NCBI GenBank assembly: GCA_958496175.1
Contig: OY292277.1
Location: 26,455,282-26,519,281 of the forward strand
Reading direction: 5' to 3'
DNA: 64,000 nt
DNA from: Sisyra terminalis
Lineage: Eukaryota; Arthropoda; Insecta; Neuroptera; Sisyridae
The notes below the pieces were generated by a model. That model saw nothing but the letters and a program-made list of their open reading frames with translations. It ran no database searches and had not been told where the DNA came from. The first letter of the stretch is position 1; each line of letters starts with the position of its first letter. A program made the translations under genes and the position numbers. Of the stretch, positions 37,511 through 51,400 are shown one piece after another.

Positions 37511-38954
37511 TCATTTACACTTATTTGTCTTACCATAGCCTGGGAAAATACAGCATCAGTCCATCATAATAAATCAAACGAAGTTCTCTATCGAAATAAG
37601 TAACCGGTATTATAAAATTATGGTGTAGACCTCGATATATCGTAATTTGGGTTTATCGGAGCCATCACAGAAAATATTCAAAAGTTCGAATTTAAGCTCG
37701 ATTAAAAAACTTGATTTACTCGTACATTATACACCAAGTTTGTATTTAGTTGATTTTGATTGGATTGCATTGGTATTAATATTCGGTTGAATTTAAATAT
37801 ACAGAATGTACAAGAGTCTCTCAATCCCAGCGAATCAAAAATGTACAAAACAGAATTATATAAACCTTGAAATACTAATTCATTTAGTATTTCTTACTTC
37901 GTTTATTAGAAAAAAAGAATCATTCAAGAAATCTGATTTAGAGAAATGACCGGAAATCTCAAACAACAGTAATTATTTTTTCACAAAGATTGATTTAATT
38001 TTATGCTGATCATTATACCATTTTCATATTATTTTTTCTTTATTAAATTTAATTAATATAAATTGTTAATTAAAATGCACTAAACTGCATCATCAAACTA
38101 TCCGTATTAGGCTAATTAGATCTTACTCTTTTTACCAATGCAAATCTAAAATTAAGTTCAAAACTAAAGCAAATAAATTTTACCAACGACGATTGAACTG
38201 ATGAACTAGTTTATCGGAATATCCACGTTAATTGACAAATATTACTATGATTAAAATGTTTTTCTGTGCGTCTTTTTACTCAATTGAAATGTTTTATTTT
38301 GTATTATAATAATAAATACGGCTACCGGCACGTTTGCATTATTATTATTATTATAATTCACGGTCTGTGAGACAAATAACGCAATGCACTATTAACCAAC
38401 GAGATCTCATTAAACTCGCATTTACAAGCATAGCAATAACTACAAGATTCATCTATAATCTGAGGTTTTTTTCCAAATACGGAATAACGCAAATTGAAAC
38501 ACTTTTTATTGCGTTCAAGAATGGTGAATTCAATTCAATGCGAATTATCTGCACTATTGGTTTTATTTGTATTTTTCAAACAGTAAAAAAGAAATAAAAC
38601 TAGGGAAAATTACTGTACATTAAGGTAGCAAAATTCAAACCAGAAATAAGATTTTGGATTGGATATTTATTTTATGAGATACATTAATCAAATGATTTTA
38701 CAATAATAGGTACTTAAAAACTATGTTCACAAAGCAAAAGAATGGTAAACAAAGAAAACAACCAAATAGCCAGTAAGTGTGGAAATACATGTATACATCC
38801 AAAGTAAGATCAGAAATTAATTGTTTAAATATTCAAAAGCTAAGATATCATAAATCCATAATAACTAATTTATAAAATGAAAAATAATAATGAGCTTTAT
38901 TAAATTATAATGAGCTTTATAAAGGTATATATTGAATTTAATAGAACTAAACAC
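37511..38954. other. Gene-free AT-rich sequence
   Basis: Nothing supported; the frame at 38334-38597 shows no domain or splice context. Confidence 0.4.
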
Positions 38955-39115
38955 AGTAAAACTAAATGATATTGAAAAATTTATAATAAAAGCCTCAAAA
39001 GATAGTATACCTCTCGCTGATTTGGGCAAAATAATAATAAAACAGTTAAAATTTTTCAAAACAAAAAAATTCCAAGATAAAACTTATTTTGTATAACCAG
39101 ATAGTCAGCCCGTTT
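38955..39115 (+). repeat. Second copy of the repeat at 1-105, with coding-like frame
   Basis: Shares the TTATTTTGTA-AACCAG-TAGTCAG core with the left edge of the window. Upstream, one frame reads without stops through DIEKFIIKASKDS, IPLADLGK and a Lys-rich stretch up to TYFV-stop. That suggests debris of a mobile-element protein, but I cannot name it. Confidence 0.45.
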
Positions 39116-41200
39116 CATCGCTTACTGCAAACTTCATTTTTAGTTATTTTTTAAATCGCTTCTATTAGGTCATTTTGTTGTTAATTTGTAAGATACGGAA
39201 CTTATAATTATATACTTATTATATAATTTTATAATCTCATTTTTCACTTACTTGCCAGCACTTTATCGTGCTGAATTTTGATACACCTGCTGACTCTGTC
39301 GAATCTGTCGTAAAATTTAACAATGTATAAAATGTATCCCTTATTTTACTCCCTTGTATTACAGCTGAACTAATTAAAGCTCTATAATATTTCATCGAAG
39401 GATCAAACTAAACCAAGTGATTAGAACCAAGACAATATAACTACGAACTTTCTAATCTTTTTTAGTAATTAATAATAAAATGACCAACGGAAAAAGCTAT
39501 TATTACTTAACAGTCTTTGTTTGTCAGTTTTTTTTATTAAGAATGTACATTATTTTCGATTTGTCTTGATTTTTTAATAGGAGTAAGCTGTTAAACTATA
39601 CATTTTTTAAAAAATGCAATCTTTAAAACAACCAAAATCAGTAATTTGAAAACAGTATTTCATACTCTGAATGTGTTAAATATATAAAAGTAGTTTTAGT
39701 TATTAAATATACCTAGTTAATATAGTTATACTGTAATAATGTAGTACCAGTGTCTATTCTTTCCGTATGTAGTACTTACTACTTATATGTTTATGTGTAC
39801 ATTTACTATGTGTACTATTACTATTATTTATGTCTAGATATAAGTTTCAAAGATGTAGATTAATAATGTAAAATAATAAGTCATTAAAAAAAAATTTGTA
39901 GAAAAAAACCAATGGTATTCCAACATTTTACAAATCTTTAGAAACCCATGAAATAAAAACAATATAATATTTTATACTTATACCAACTTATACTTTGGAA
40001 AGAACTTTTTTTAAAAGTAATGTCTGAAGGTATATATAACTTTAGAAAAAGTCAGGATTTTCTATGTAGACTAATTCTAGCAAATCTTTCAAGAAAAAAA
40101 TAATTTCTTTCAAAAACCTTTTCAAACCCATTGTGACATATATTTTGGAAATTCGATTTGAACTAATTGCTCGCTTATTTAACAGTCTTTTTTGCTCTTG
40201 TCTAATTTATGCCTTTTCGTTCCGCTCGCAAATTCAACGAGGCAAGAATCGCATTGCGATTTCTCTATCCAAAAATGCACATAAACATAAATTCAGCCAA
40301 GCCAAAAAATTTGTTTCTATTTCAAAGTTACTTTAACAATTAAATTACATGCGACAAGGACAAAGATAGTCAAAAATGTTATATGATGTACAATGTACAT
40401 ACCGCAACAGGAAAAAATTGCTTTGTCGCCCAAATTATACATTTTCCAGCGACGAAAATAATAAAATATAAAATCGGGAGAAAGTTTTCAACGTAATTGC
40501 TCTCGAAAATCGCTCAAGCAAACGATGACACTTGTCCGTCTAATAAAATTACTCATGTTAGTCAAATAAAATATAATTTCCAAAAAAAATTAAAGAAATT
40601 AAAAAAATTAAGCATTTGAATATTTATGATGAAATTCCAACGGAAATTGCCACAGTTTAGTAACAGTCGTCTAGTTTAATTTTAAAATTAGTTTTTAAGA
40701 AAGTAAAAAGCGAGACTGATAACATTTAAAAAAATTTCAAATTATAATTGCTCTTTTCATGGAACATATTCATTTTGAAGCAATCAGCAAATCAAATATT
40801 TAAGTTAAAATTTTCTTAATTAAAGTTATATTCGAACGGTTCTTGATTTTTAAACGTGCGTTTAAACATACGATATCTGTGTAGTTCAATTCCTGTAAAA
40901 GAATTTGGAAAATGCTTCCACGTTGCATTAAAATAAATGAGTAAACATGTAAATCGTTCATCAAAAAGAAATCACACTTTCCCCAAATTTAAAAATTTTG
41001 ACCTTAACTAATTTTGAATTTCTTTCAAAAAATTTTTGTTTTAATAAAGAAAGAAGAAGATCCGTCATATAAATTCGCCAAATCTTACCTACTTCTTTAT
41101 GTCTTTATATTCATTCTTTAATTTCCCTAAGAGAAATTGTTTCAATGTCTTAAAGTCCAGAAAAATATAGATTATTCTTATTTTTTTCTTTTATTTTTAG
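39116..41200. other. Upstream region of the mucin-like gene
   Basis: No coding region recognised (frame 40133-40336 looks random). The promoter and any untranslated first exon of the gene at 41256 should lie here, but I cannot place them. Confidence 0.4.
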
Positions 41201-41255
41201 GGAAAAATCATACACTCTATAAGAGACCAAAGCTACATTCTTGCTCATAAATAGT
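41201..41255 (+). other. Probable 5'UTR exon segment of the mucin-like gene
   Basis: A pyrimidine-rich run ending TTTTTAG at 41200 is a good splice acceptor just before the start codon, so an untranslated first exon probably lies upstream. I cannot place it. Confidence 0.4.
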
Positions 41256-44200
41256 ATGCCATCATCATCCAAAATGATTTCGATATCTCGGCTAATCGTA
41301 TTGCTCAGTAAGTATTTAACCGAATTAATTACTCATTTAAATAAATTATCAAATTCTAGATCGGACATCCAATTAGCAAAATCCGTTCCACTTTCCTAAA
41401 ATTTTAATTTTTTTCCTTTTTCAGTTTTGTTCGTTGATGTCGTCTTTACAGCCTACAATCGCCATGAAGGATCATCAGTATGTATCACAAGGAATTGTTA
41501 TTTTTTAAGTTCTAACTACATTTTCTTTATTTTTAGGATTCAATTTCCATCACTGCAAACGGGTGGAGACCAATCATTTCGTCACAGTCACAATACCAAA
41601 CAGCGGAACCCAGTTCCCAGATTTACGCTCCAAGTTCTGCGGGACCTCCGCCTGTTAAAGCACAAAACAATTATTCACCAACACCTCAATCGGTGAACGT
41701 GACTCCAAAAAATCAAATCACCAATGCGGTTTTTCCTTCGGCGTCAAATCAACAACAATTTTCTCATCATTCCCAACCGTCTTCACCGAGTAAATCTCGA
41801 CCAAATAAGCATTACGAAGTTATGAACGCCCCACTTAATTTCGGTAAAATTTTCGGCTCAAACCAAGAAATAATTTTACACGGCAATCACGGGTCTTTGA
41901 GGAATCATGCCACAATTCTCCCGTTGGGATATAAACCGCTTCATTTGACTACCACAAAGACTGTTATTCACTCAGGAAGCAATCGCCATCCAGTTATGAG
42001 TAAATTGCAAGCACATATGTCTTTGGGAAATAAGCGGCATAAGCCTCCATCAGTAATTCATCTTCCAGGATCAGCAACGACGCGAGATGAAGTATTTTTG
42101 TCACCACCTTCTTCAGTAATGGGTGAGAAAATTAACCAAATTCATTATTAAAACTTATAAACATAACAAACATCTTCTCAATACTAAACTTCTCAAAAAT
42201 TTCAGGTTCTTTCCCTTATTTCCACGCTGGTAATACTAAAGGAAGCCCTCCAAACCATCACGCGGCTAGTTCTAACAACGGCAAGCATTATATTTTACCT
42301 GGAGCTTTCAGTAACTCTCACATCGAATTCCCCAATCATTTTGCTACAGCTGTTTCCCAGGACGACTTTTTCCAGCTTTTCCAAAATACACCAGCGCCTA
42401 TTCATCATCCTCCACATATCTCCCACATGCAACCTCATTTCGTTCTCCCCAAGCATCCTTTCCAAAATGAAATTACTAATAGTAACTTCTTGCAATATAA
42501 GCAGCAAAACATGGACGAATTTACTAGGAATCTTGTTCCTCCACCATTCAAATCCAACTTCGATAATTCAGAAAAGCGACCAGAAAAAACGCATAAAACT
42601 AAAGCGACAACAATTGAAAGCGTCGCATATACTCCAGCAACTATCAATGACAATCCACAAATTATTTTGGGAAAACAGAAGAATAAGCAGAATAAAAATG
42701 AAGTAAAGCCTCCAGAAAAATTGATGTCACAAGTACCATCACCACACCATTCAGAACATTTTGAATCAAAAAAGAAAAAACCAAACCAAAATGTAGAGTT
42801 GGAAATTACGAAGGAAAACTTCAACGTTTTTCACAATCAAATTCCAAGTAACTACAATCCCCCTCCGGAAGTTCAGAGCTTCTTCACGAGCGAAGCTCAG
42901 GTAACTCCACCAAAATCCCATCTGTTTGCGGGTCACACATACGAAGTGACCGAAGGAAAATATGATGAAACAACGCCAAAATCTCGCTTCCAAAAACCAA
43001 ACGCAGCCGATCAATTTCTTAATCAATTACAGCAGAGCGATATCAATAAAGATTTGACTTTTCTTCCAACACCGTATCGACCAGAAGTAAATCCAACAAT
43101 ATCAACGCCAGATGTTCAAACGCACTACTCACATTTCAATCAGTATAACCAATACTCTCCATATCAAGAATTACCACACAACAACAACGACTACCCTTAT
43201 CGATTCTCAACTCCTGGATCTCAGAATCACGAAGTGACAACTGTTGCCGAGTTTGAATTCCCACAACTTCCTACAGGAAATCCAGCTAACTATGTTTATA
43301 ATGTGCAACCAGAAACAACAGTAGCACCAATTGAAAAACGACCTGGACGTCAAAGATCTTCCACTACAACGGAAGCACCTTCTACAACAACGAAAAATTA
43401 CCAACGTCAACGAAACCAAAACCGACGACGTCGGCCAACAAAACCAAGTGTCTCTTCAACTACCCCAACTTATGAACCTTCATCGACTGTCCCGGCATCA
43501 CCATCTTCAACTACTTCGGACATTTTTTCAAGGCCAACTCGACCAAAAGTTGCGAAACCTTATGCCACAACTTCTCCCGCTCCATACAGTGATTTGGAAT
43601 CAATAACTCCTAGTTTACAACCCACCATTAACCCGACAGCGTCGCTCCAAAATTATTACACACCAGACTATTCCGACGATAAATTGTTACAGAAACATCG
43701 TCAAAGACCTTCGGATTTTATCGATGATTTTGAAGATACTGAATACCAAAAACCCAAATATGGTGAATATGAAGATACGCAACAGTACCGCAATCCATAT
43801 TTGATTCAAAGACCTGAAGAAAACATTTATGAATCTCAACCAAATCAAGGTTTCTACCCAGAAGTTCAACACTACGAAAATTATGAATCAAGCAAAGATA
43901 TAAGTCAAATTGATGATAATAACATGTACACATCTCCTCAAAGATATGTGAAAACTACGACTTATGCTCCTCCAACCAATGAAGTTGTTACAGTTAATTA
44001 TGATATCACAAAAATTCCTGAAAATGAAATCGAAAATAATGCGCCGCCAATTCGTGAGCCTCCGAAAGAAGTTTTCCACGTAACAACAGTCGCATCAGAA
44101 TTAGCAACTCCACATTCTGAGCTTGAGTTATCAAAAACAACAGTCGCCACAACTAGTGCAGCTAAGACTGTAGATAGAAGTCGAGCAAAACCTAATCGAT

Positions 44201-45153
44201 TTGATGCAAATCGACCACGATTTAGTGTAAAGGAATATCGACAACGTATGCAATCGAGTACGACGGAATCCACGCCAACTGGAAGTTCAACAACAGGGCC
44301 AAGTCGTCTTCGATATCCAGCTCGAATGCGACCAAGTTTTGACAATGATGAAACCAAAAATAAAGAAGATACCCGCAAATTTATTCCCAAAGAAAATCGC
44401 TATCGCAGCTCAACAGAAAATTCAGTTGCAGAAACTTCAACGACGACTGAAAAACCGTATAGATCAAACCGATTACGTCCTACCGGAAATAAATATAACA
44501 ATCGTTTAAGATCTACTACATCGACAACTGAGACGAGCTTCACGGCTGGAGTTCCTCCACCAAAAGTTGTGATCAAGCCCAACACAATTTTCTCGAATTT
44601 GAAACGCCCGCCACCAATTAGTCTACGCACACGAATTCTAAATAAGCAACGAGCCGCTGCCAATTCGACCACTTCCACGACCGAAAATCCAGCAACTGAA
44701 ACCGAAGTAACGAATTTTGATTTCACAAAAACCGAAAATTCGGATATCACCCAAACCACATTAGCGACATCATCATCGCCAACATTGTCTCCGTCACGGG
44801 GCAGCAGTACATTCAATGATTGGGACATGAAAAGTGAAGAGAGCAAATTTTCTCTTGAGGAACTCTTCGATCGTAAAACTACCAAAGAAAGTGATAAAAC
44901 CACCGATGATGTTGAAGAGGAAGAAAACACGAGCAACACTTCATCCAATTTGCATTCACAGCGAGTTGCCGATTTAACTTCTTTGTCCGCAAGTAACGAC
45001 TATAGTACTGTCGGAATGTTCAAAACTGTCTCACCTAACAGCCGAAGAATACCAAATTATTTCACGCTAGCTACTGAAGATCCAATTTTACCAATTGAGG
45101 CCTTTTTCCCTCAATTAACGCATAAAGACAGCAAATCAACCAATTCAAAATAA
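41256..45153 (+). CDS. Large secreted Thr/Pro/Arg-rich mucin-like protein
   Basis: Spliced from four coding exons: 41256-41307, 41425-41477, 41537-42122 and 42206-45153. All introns are GT-AG and the frame is kept, giving 1212 residues. A second in-frame ATG at 41274 would give 1206 and starts directly at the hydrophobic segment (MISISRLIVLLILFVDVVF), a clear signal peptide. The rest is low complexity: Gln/His/Pro/Asn-rich in the first third, then Tyr-rich blocks, then alternating Arg-rich patches (RRRRPTKP, RLRYPARMRP, NRLRPTG) and Ser/Thr runs such as STTTEAPSTTT, which are likely O-glycosylation sites. No enzymatic domain is visible. The C-terminus (NYFTLATEDPILPIEAFFP) is less repetitive and looks like a conserved tail. 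I infer an extracellular matrix, cuticle or mucin-type protein; I do not recognise the specific gene. An AG acceptor at 41199-41200 suggests an upstream 5'UTR intron. A poly(A) signal AATAAA lies at 45333-45338. Confidence 0.85.
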
Positions 45154-45469
45154 CGAACACTTACAGTAATATAAAGAATTTCCCCTTAATTAAGAAAATC
45201 ATCTCAAACATATTTATTTATTATTTAAAAAAGTTTAACTATTATATAAGTTGATGTTTTTGTAAAGTTTTTCGATACTCAATATTTATTTTCTATGAAA
45301 TACAACCTGAAACTATTTATTTTTGTGGGTATAATAAATAATACGAGTACTTTGTAACATAAATACTTTATTCAAGCTTTTGCTTCTGCAAGATAAATAT
45401 GTAACAATAAATGAAAACTATATTGTAAAATTTTATAATAAATTATACCTAAAGAAATATAGTTTTTAT
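45154..45469. terminator. Convergent 3' ends of the mucin-like gene and TRIP4
   Basis: The spacer between two convergent genes. It holds a plus-strand AATAAA at 45333-45338 and minus-strand signals at 45367-45372 and 45465-45470. If the distal minus-strand signal is used, the two transcripts' 3' ends overlap or nearly touch. Confidence 0.6.
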
Positions 45470-48400
45470 TCAGAAAAATATTGGATTTTCCATTCTTACT
45501 TTTCGTGTACATAACTCGACAAAAGTATGCAATTTGTTTGGAAGATAAACTGAAAGAAGTAAACATTGAATAGTGAATTTAAATTGGATTACAGTAAAAT
45601 ACTTACAAAGACCATCTAAACCATTGAGTGGTACTAGAAAAGGTAATGGAATGATTCCTTGAATTTCCCATAAGTAAGGACCTTCTTCTTTTCCGTCGGG
45701 TTCCATTTCAAGATACTCTTCGCGAGTATAACACCCACGGATGCAGCCTTCGCCCAACACTCGCCCAGCCGGGTATTTTTTGGGAAATTTTATCGGTGGA
45801 ACAACTAAAAAATTAATTATTTAATCTTCAATCATTTAGAACAGTATTTCCCCAACTAAGAGTCGCGACCCACCAATGGGTTGCAAGCAAATATTGAATG
45901 CGCCCTAATGAGTAATCCGCCACTGTATAAGACATGAATAAGAAAATTGATATTTCCAAGGGCGTTACTAATATTTATGCTCTATTTTCTTTAATAGATG
46001 AGTCTCAAGATTGGGTGTTGGGATTAAATGGGTCGGAGCCCAGTCAATTTTAGGGACCACTGATTATTAGGTGTTCATTTTAATATTCTGAATTTATTTT
46101 TACTGATATGATTTATATAAAGTGTAGAAAATACAACGGGTACAACGGGCTTAGCTAAAATTTTAGTCAGAGGAACCAACAAGGTGTATCCTTGTAATCC
46201 TCAATTCCCATGTATCCTAAAAAATGTATTAACAAAAAATATATAACAATAAATATATAAAATATATAACATAAAATATATATTTTTTTTAAACATGAAT
46301 ATAATATACTTTCGAGGTCCTTCGCCCAACCATTCCACAAAAAATATTTTAGCTTTGATTTGAGATCTTCAAGTTCATCTTTCTAGGGGGAAGATGTTAC
46401 ATATTTTCTGCCTTGAAAACAAATTTTGTGAAAAGAAATCTTTTCGCTAAGGTTAAAAGTCTCAAGATCATTTTAAAAAATTTATTAACTCATCAAAAAA
46501 CGAACTTTAGTCTGTATGTTCAACAAATATGTTTTGATCACATAAAATTTAGATCTCAAAGTCCTTGATTAAATTTTTGATTATTTACATAATTAAAGAA
46601 AAAATACTCTTCCAAAATGTAGTCATTCTGTTATTTTTAAGGTATTCGGTTGGAGTCTAGGACAGAGGAGAAATGAGGTAGACCCCCCTGGGAGAAATTA
46701 CCCTAGGGCAGTCTAGAATTAGTAATATTTTGAAAAGACGACAGTGACGCTCATAGTGGCAAGAATCCGCATAAAACGAAGCGCTTTGGTATTATTTTAC
46801 TAAGAGTAAGGCTGAAATAAGCCTGAATTTATTTCTAGAAATTTGGATTTAGTGAGAAAAATGATTCACTACAATAAACTAAAAAATATTGTAGTAAATT
46901 TTACATAAATTGCAAACAACTTATTATAAAAAAGTTATATTAAAAAAAAACATTAAAACAAAAAAATCATTTTCAACTACCGTTTTTATAAATAAAGGTT
47001 ATTTTCCCTTTTAATGCAATGCTAATACTTCCTAATGTGTTCCTCAACTCCAAGACAGAGAATAAGAAACCACTTAACTAAAATTGATTTCAAACCATTT
47101 AAACACCAGTTTGATTAAAAAATGTTTAAGTTATTCCACATTTACTTTACCTCCATCATCATCTGGTTTCGCTGTATTTCGATAAAAATTTTCAACTTTT
47201 TTAATTTGCTCTTTGGTAGGAACTGCAGCGCTTGATACAATCCACACAGTGCCAGTATACTGAGTTTCAAAGTTCATACCAACAAATCTAAAAAATGAAA
47301 ATAAATGTTTTCAAACAAAAAGTTATTTAAATTATATGTATCAATTTACTTTTTGATTCCGGTCATAATTAACGAAGCCCATGGCTGCGGTATTGTTACT
47401 CCTATTGCTGGATTGTCCAAAAAGTCTTCCAACTCCCAAAAGTTTTCATCGATATTGATAGGATTTTCACGCAAAATAGGGGGCATATCAGAACTCAAAT
47501 CAGTTCGATGGCGCAATTCAGGCATTCGCATTTCCGGTCGTTTTGCAATCATCGCTTCAACAACTGGATCCAACTCAGCAAATGTATAACTCATATCACG
47601 TCGAGTAATTTCTCGAGATCTATTTTTCGTTCGTTGTCTTTGAGGAAGAGATTTTTTAGACAAATCTGATTTATCCTTATCTCCTTCTAATTCAATGGAT
47701 GATTCCTTTAAAGTATTTTTCAATGAAAAATTGTCTTCAGTTTTATCGGTTTCAAGAGATAGTTTTTCCATAGAATTTGGCAATTTTTCAATGTCTTTCT
47801 TAAGAGTATACTTGTCGGTTACAGCAATTTCTTCTCGTGACTCAGATTTAGGAACAAGTGTTGGAGTTTTATTTGCTTTAGCCAATTTAGCTTCTTTAAG
47901 AAGCAGTTTTCTTTCAGCTTCTTTGACTTGTTCTGGACTCCAATTTTCATAAAGATCGTAAAAGTCTGTTTGATCATCTATGATTTTTTGTCGAGCTTCT
48001 CTAAAAAATAGAATTTTTCTTTTAAGATCAATATACCATACTATATGTATATCTTCTAATGCATGTATTTTACAGACAGACAGAAGCGATCCTAAAAAGG
48101 CGATTACTTTCCTTTTAATGTTCAGAACTTTGAAAAAGTATCTAAGATTGTAACTAAAGGAATAGCCATGAGAATGCATAAATTCAGAATTTTGGTTTTC
48201 TATTAAAAACCCTTGTATAGACCAAAAAAAAAGAAAAAATGTAATTGAGATCTTTTCCAATTGCTACTTCGATGGTTATCAAAAATGATTCTAAGAAGTT
48301 TCACAATCCGCACCCTCATATTTTTCCATACTTTCAAATAAGATAGCATATGGATAATCCTATTTACTTTTGCTATCTTTATTACCTTATCGCTTAAAAA

Positions 48401-51400
48401 CGACTTCTCAGAAAAAAAAACTTGGCAATTAATACAAAGTTTTTTTCTTGAAGAAATTGAACCAAATGAAAAAGTGAGTTAATTACTTTACCTTTGCTCT
48501 TGACCACTAATCATGTACTTAAGAAGTTGTTGAGCATTAGCCAAAGCTTCATTAGGGTTTAGAATACCTAGTTTCCGCTTTAGTTTTTCAGAGCGATTGT
48601 CCCCCAAATTTAAAATCTCTTGTTCTTCAGCTGTGCAAACTAGTGCACCGCAAAAGAAACAAGAACCAGAACCTTCTTGTTCACAGGCAATCCAACCGCA
48701 GCTGGTACAATTGTTGACCAATTTGTGTTCTTTTGCTAAACAACCACATTTTCGACGACCTAAAAATACTTTTTTCATGAAAAATACAATTGTAAATGAA
48801 TTTTAATTATCAACCTGGAAGTAATATATACTTATCGGTTATTTCCAAAGGTGCAAATTTCGATTTCTTATATTTGTTCGTTTGGTATGGAATAATTTCT
48901 TTTTTTGGTTTTACCGTAGATTTTACATCCTCGGCTTTGGTTTCCTCTTTTATATTGTCGAATATTTTATCCGTTAATGGACTTGATTCTTTAAATTGCT
49001 TTGATTTGATTTCGATATCCAAATTGTCTCTAGTTGAATCTTTGACGACATGTAAGGCATTATTTCGGACAGTGGTAAACTGTTCACTTTTCTTATTTCT
49101 TGATTTTTCTTGTTGCTTTTCTTGTGAAGTTTTCGATGGTTCGTTACTTTTCGAATCTTGTTTCACTTTCTGAGGCTGGTTTTGTTTCTGTTTCGTGTCT
49201 TTTTTGGAACTACTTCCTAGAGAATATTGTTTTTCTAAATCATCTAAGTCGGATTTTTTTTCTACGATGATTTTTGGTTTTTCGTCAACTTTTTGATTCT
49301 GTGTGTTATAGTTGGGATTGTTTTGAGGTTTCTTCCGAGTTTTAGCTTTTTTCTGTTGTTGCTGCTGTTGTTGTTGTTTTTGATTACCAGGAAGTTTTGT
49401 TAATAATTGATCGATAAAAGACCGTTGCTGTGGATTACTTTGATCTAACAACGGTTCTAAATATTGTCGAATTTCTTGTCCATTACTTAGGGATATTAAT
49501 GTTCTAAAAATTTAATACATATTGAATCGTTTGAAAATTCGGTTAGCTATTATTTAAAGTTTATTAAAAGTCTAATTTGAGTATGTAATGTAACACGACT
49601 TAACACCTATCATGGAGTATGAAGGTTCTCCCAAATGTCTAAAAAGCGATGACTATTACAAACACCAATGAATACATTTCCTTTGATGAAAGCCCGAAAA
49701 ATGTTATAGAATAAAACACTTCAAAATCATAATAAAATTCAAAAGTATAAAATACTGGCACAGACTTGAAACTTGGATGTGTGTGCGTGTGCCCTGGTGT
49801 CTGACCTCCCGCTGGACGTATTTTCAATCATGAAGTAAACAAAAGGGTAATAATTCGAACAATAAGTCGCAACAAGTCTGAGTCGGTATATAAGGAGGTT
49901 GACATCCAACACACGAGTAACAGTTGAGTTGATAGTAAAAATAAAGCGAACGTGGTTGTTACATTGTAAATAAAAGTGTGCTGCATTGTAAATAAATAAG
50001 TGCGTATTGTTATATAAATAAGTAAAACGCGTGTATAAAATAGATTATAGACACAAATATAATGACCCAATCAACATAAATGGAAAAAAACATAAAAATA
50101 CTTCGTTACATTATTTAATGCAGCTTATTACAATTGGCCAATCTGCTGAACTTGGATAAAGAAAGCTAGAGGCTAATATAGTAAATTCCATATTATAGAA
50201 ATACATACTATATACCTACTGTTACGAAGATAATTTTAAGTTTAATGATTTGATAAGATAAATATTGAATATATTTAGATCATGGATTTCTTAGATCTAG
50301 GCAGCGGGATGAATTTATACAGTCAGCAATTATTTTTTCATTGTTAGTCAATTAACTTTCAACAATTGATTGGTTATTTTTGTTTATTATTTAAACAATT
50401 CGATTTATAAATTTCGTTGACTTTTGTCAACTTTTGTAATTGATATTAACTCAATGCTGTCAATAAGTAAAACCTATAAGAAATTACCTTTATTTAGCAA
50501 AACTATTTTTTTCTATGTTGTGAAGTTTTCTCATTGCAAAATAGCATTTCCTTATATTTATTCCAAATATTTATTTTTTCTCCATCTTAATTATCTAGTC
50601 TAAAACTTAAAAATTATAGTACAATTTACATTAGGCACTGATGATTATTAGTTACTTTAATAAACAACACTAATAATACGATAATTTTACCATTTTTTAT
50701 TTGAAATATATATTTAGTAGATTTTTGTAGTAATAGTGTATAAAGACTGATTATAAATATATATTTTGTTCTTTCCTAACAAACGTTCGTTAAGCTTATC
50801 TATCATTCGTTCCTGGGCAATCTTCCCAAGAACACACAAGAACAAATATTTCATTAAAATTTGGATAAAACTTGAACAATTGATTTTGAGATTACAATAC
50901 ATAAAACTGAGTTTTAATAGTTGCCCCTGCTTTTAACAACATTTGAACCAATATTCAAATAAATTACTTATTCTAACTGGATCCTATTCATTATAAAACG
51001 CATAACTAAGAATATATTTTCTGTAAGCAAATTTTTACTAATTACTAGTAGATGTGAGAATAGGAAACTCTTAATATTTTTTTTACCGTATACCTCAACT
51101 AGGCAGGTATATGTCAACATTCATCAGTGATTATTAATACCTTTAATACTAACTCGAAGCATTCATAGTAACGTACAATAGTTTAATTAATTCAAGAATT
51201 TCCACTAAATTTTTAGTTTGAATATATTATTAATAAACATTGAACTTTTGTCACTTTTGTCATGTACTTAGTAATCCAACAATTGTAAGCATAAAAACAA
51301 AGCCTTCTTTCTTAGCCTTTACGAGAGCATTTTTACAATTAAAAATAACGTTTGAATAAAAAATTTAATATTTCCATATTTTTATGAATTTCAGGAGAAA

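Noticed and set aside
42435..44948. Several long minus-strand frames inside the mucin-like gene (up to 182 codons)
   Set aside because: They are shadows of the Thr/Ser/Arg-rich coding strand, reading as Val/Ser/Phe repeats.
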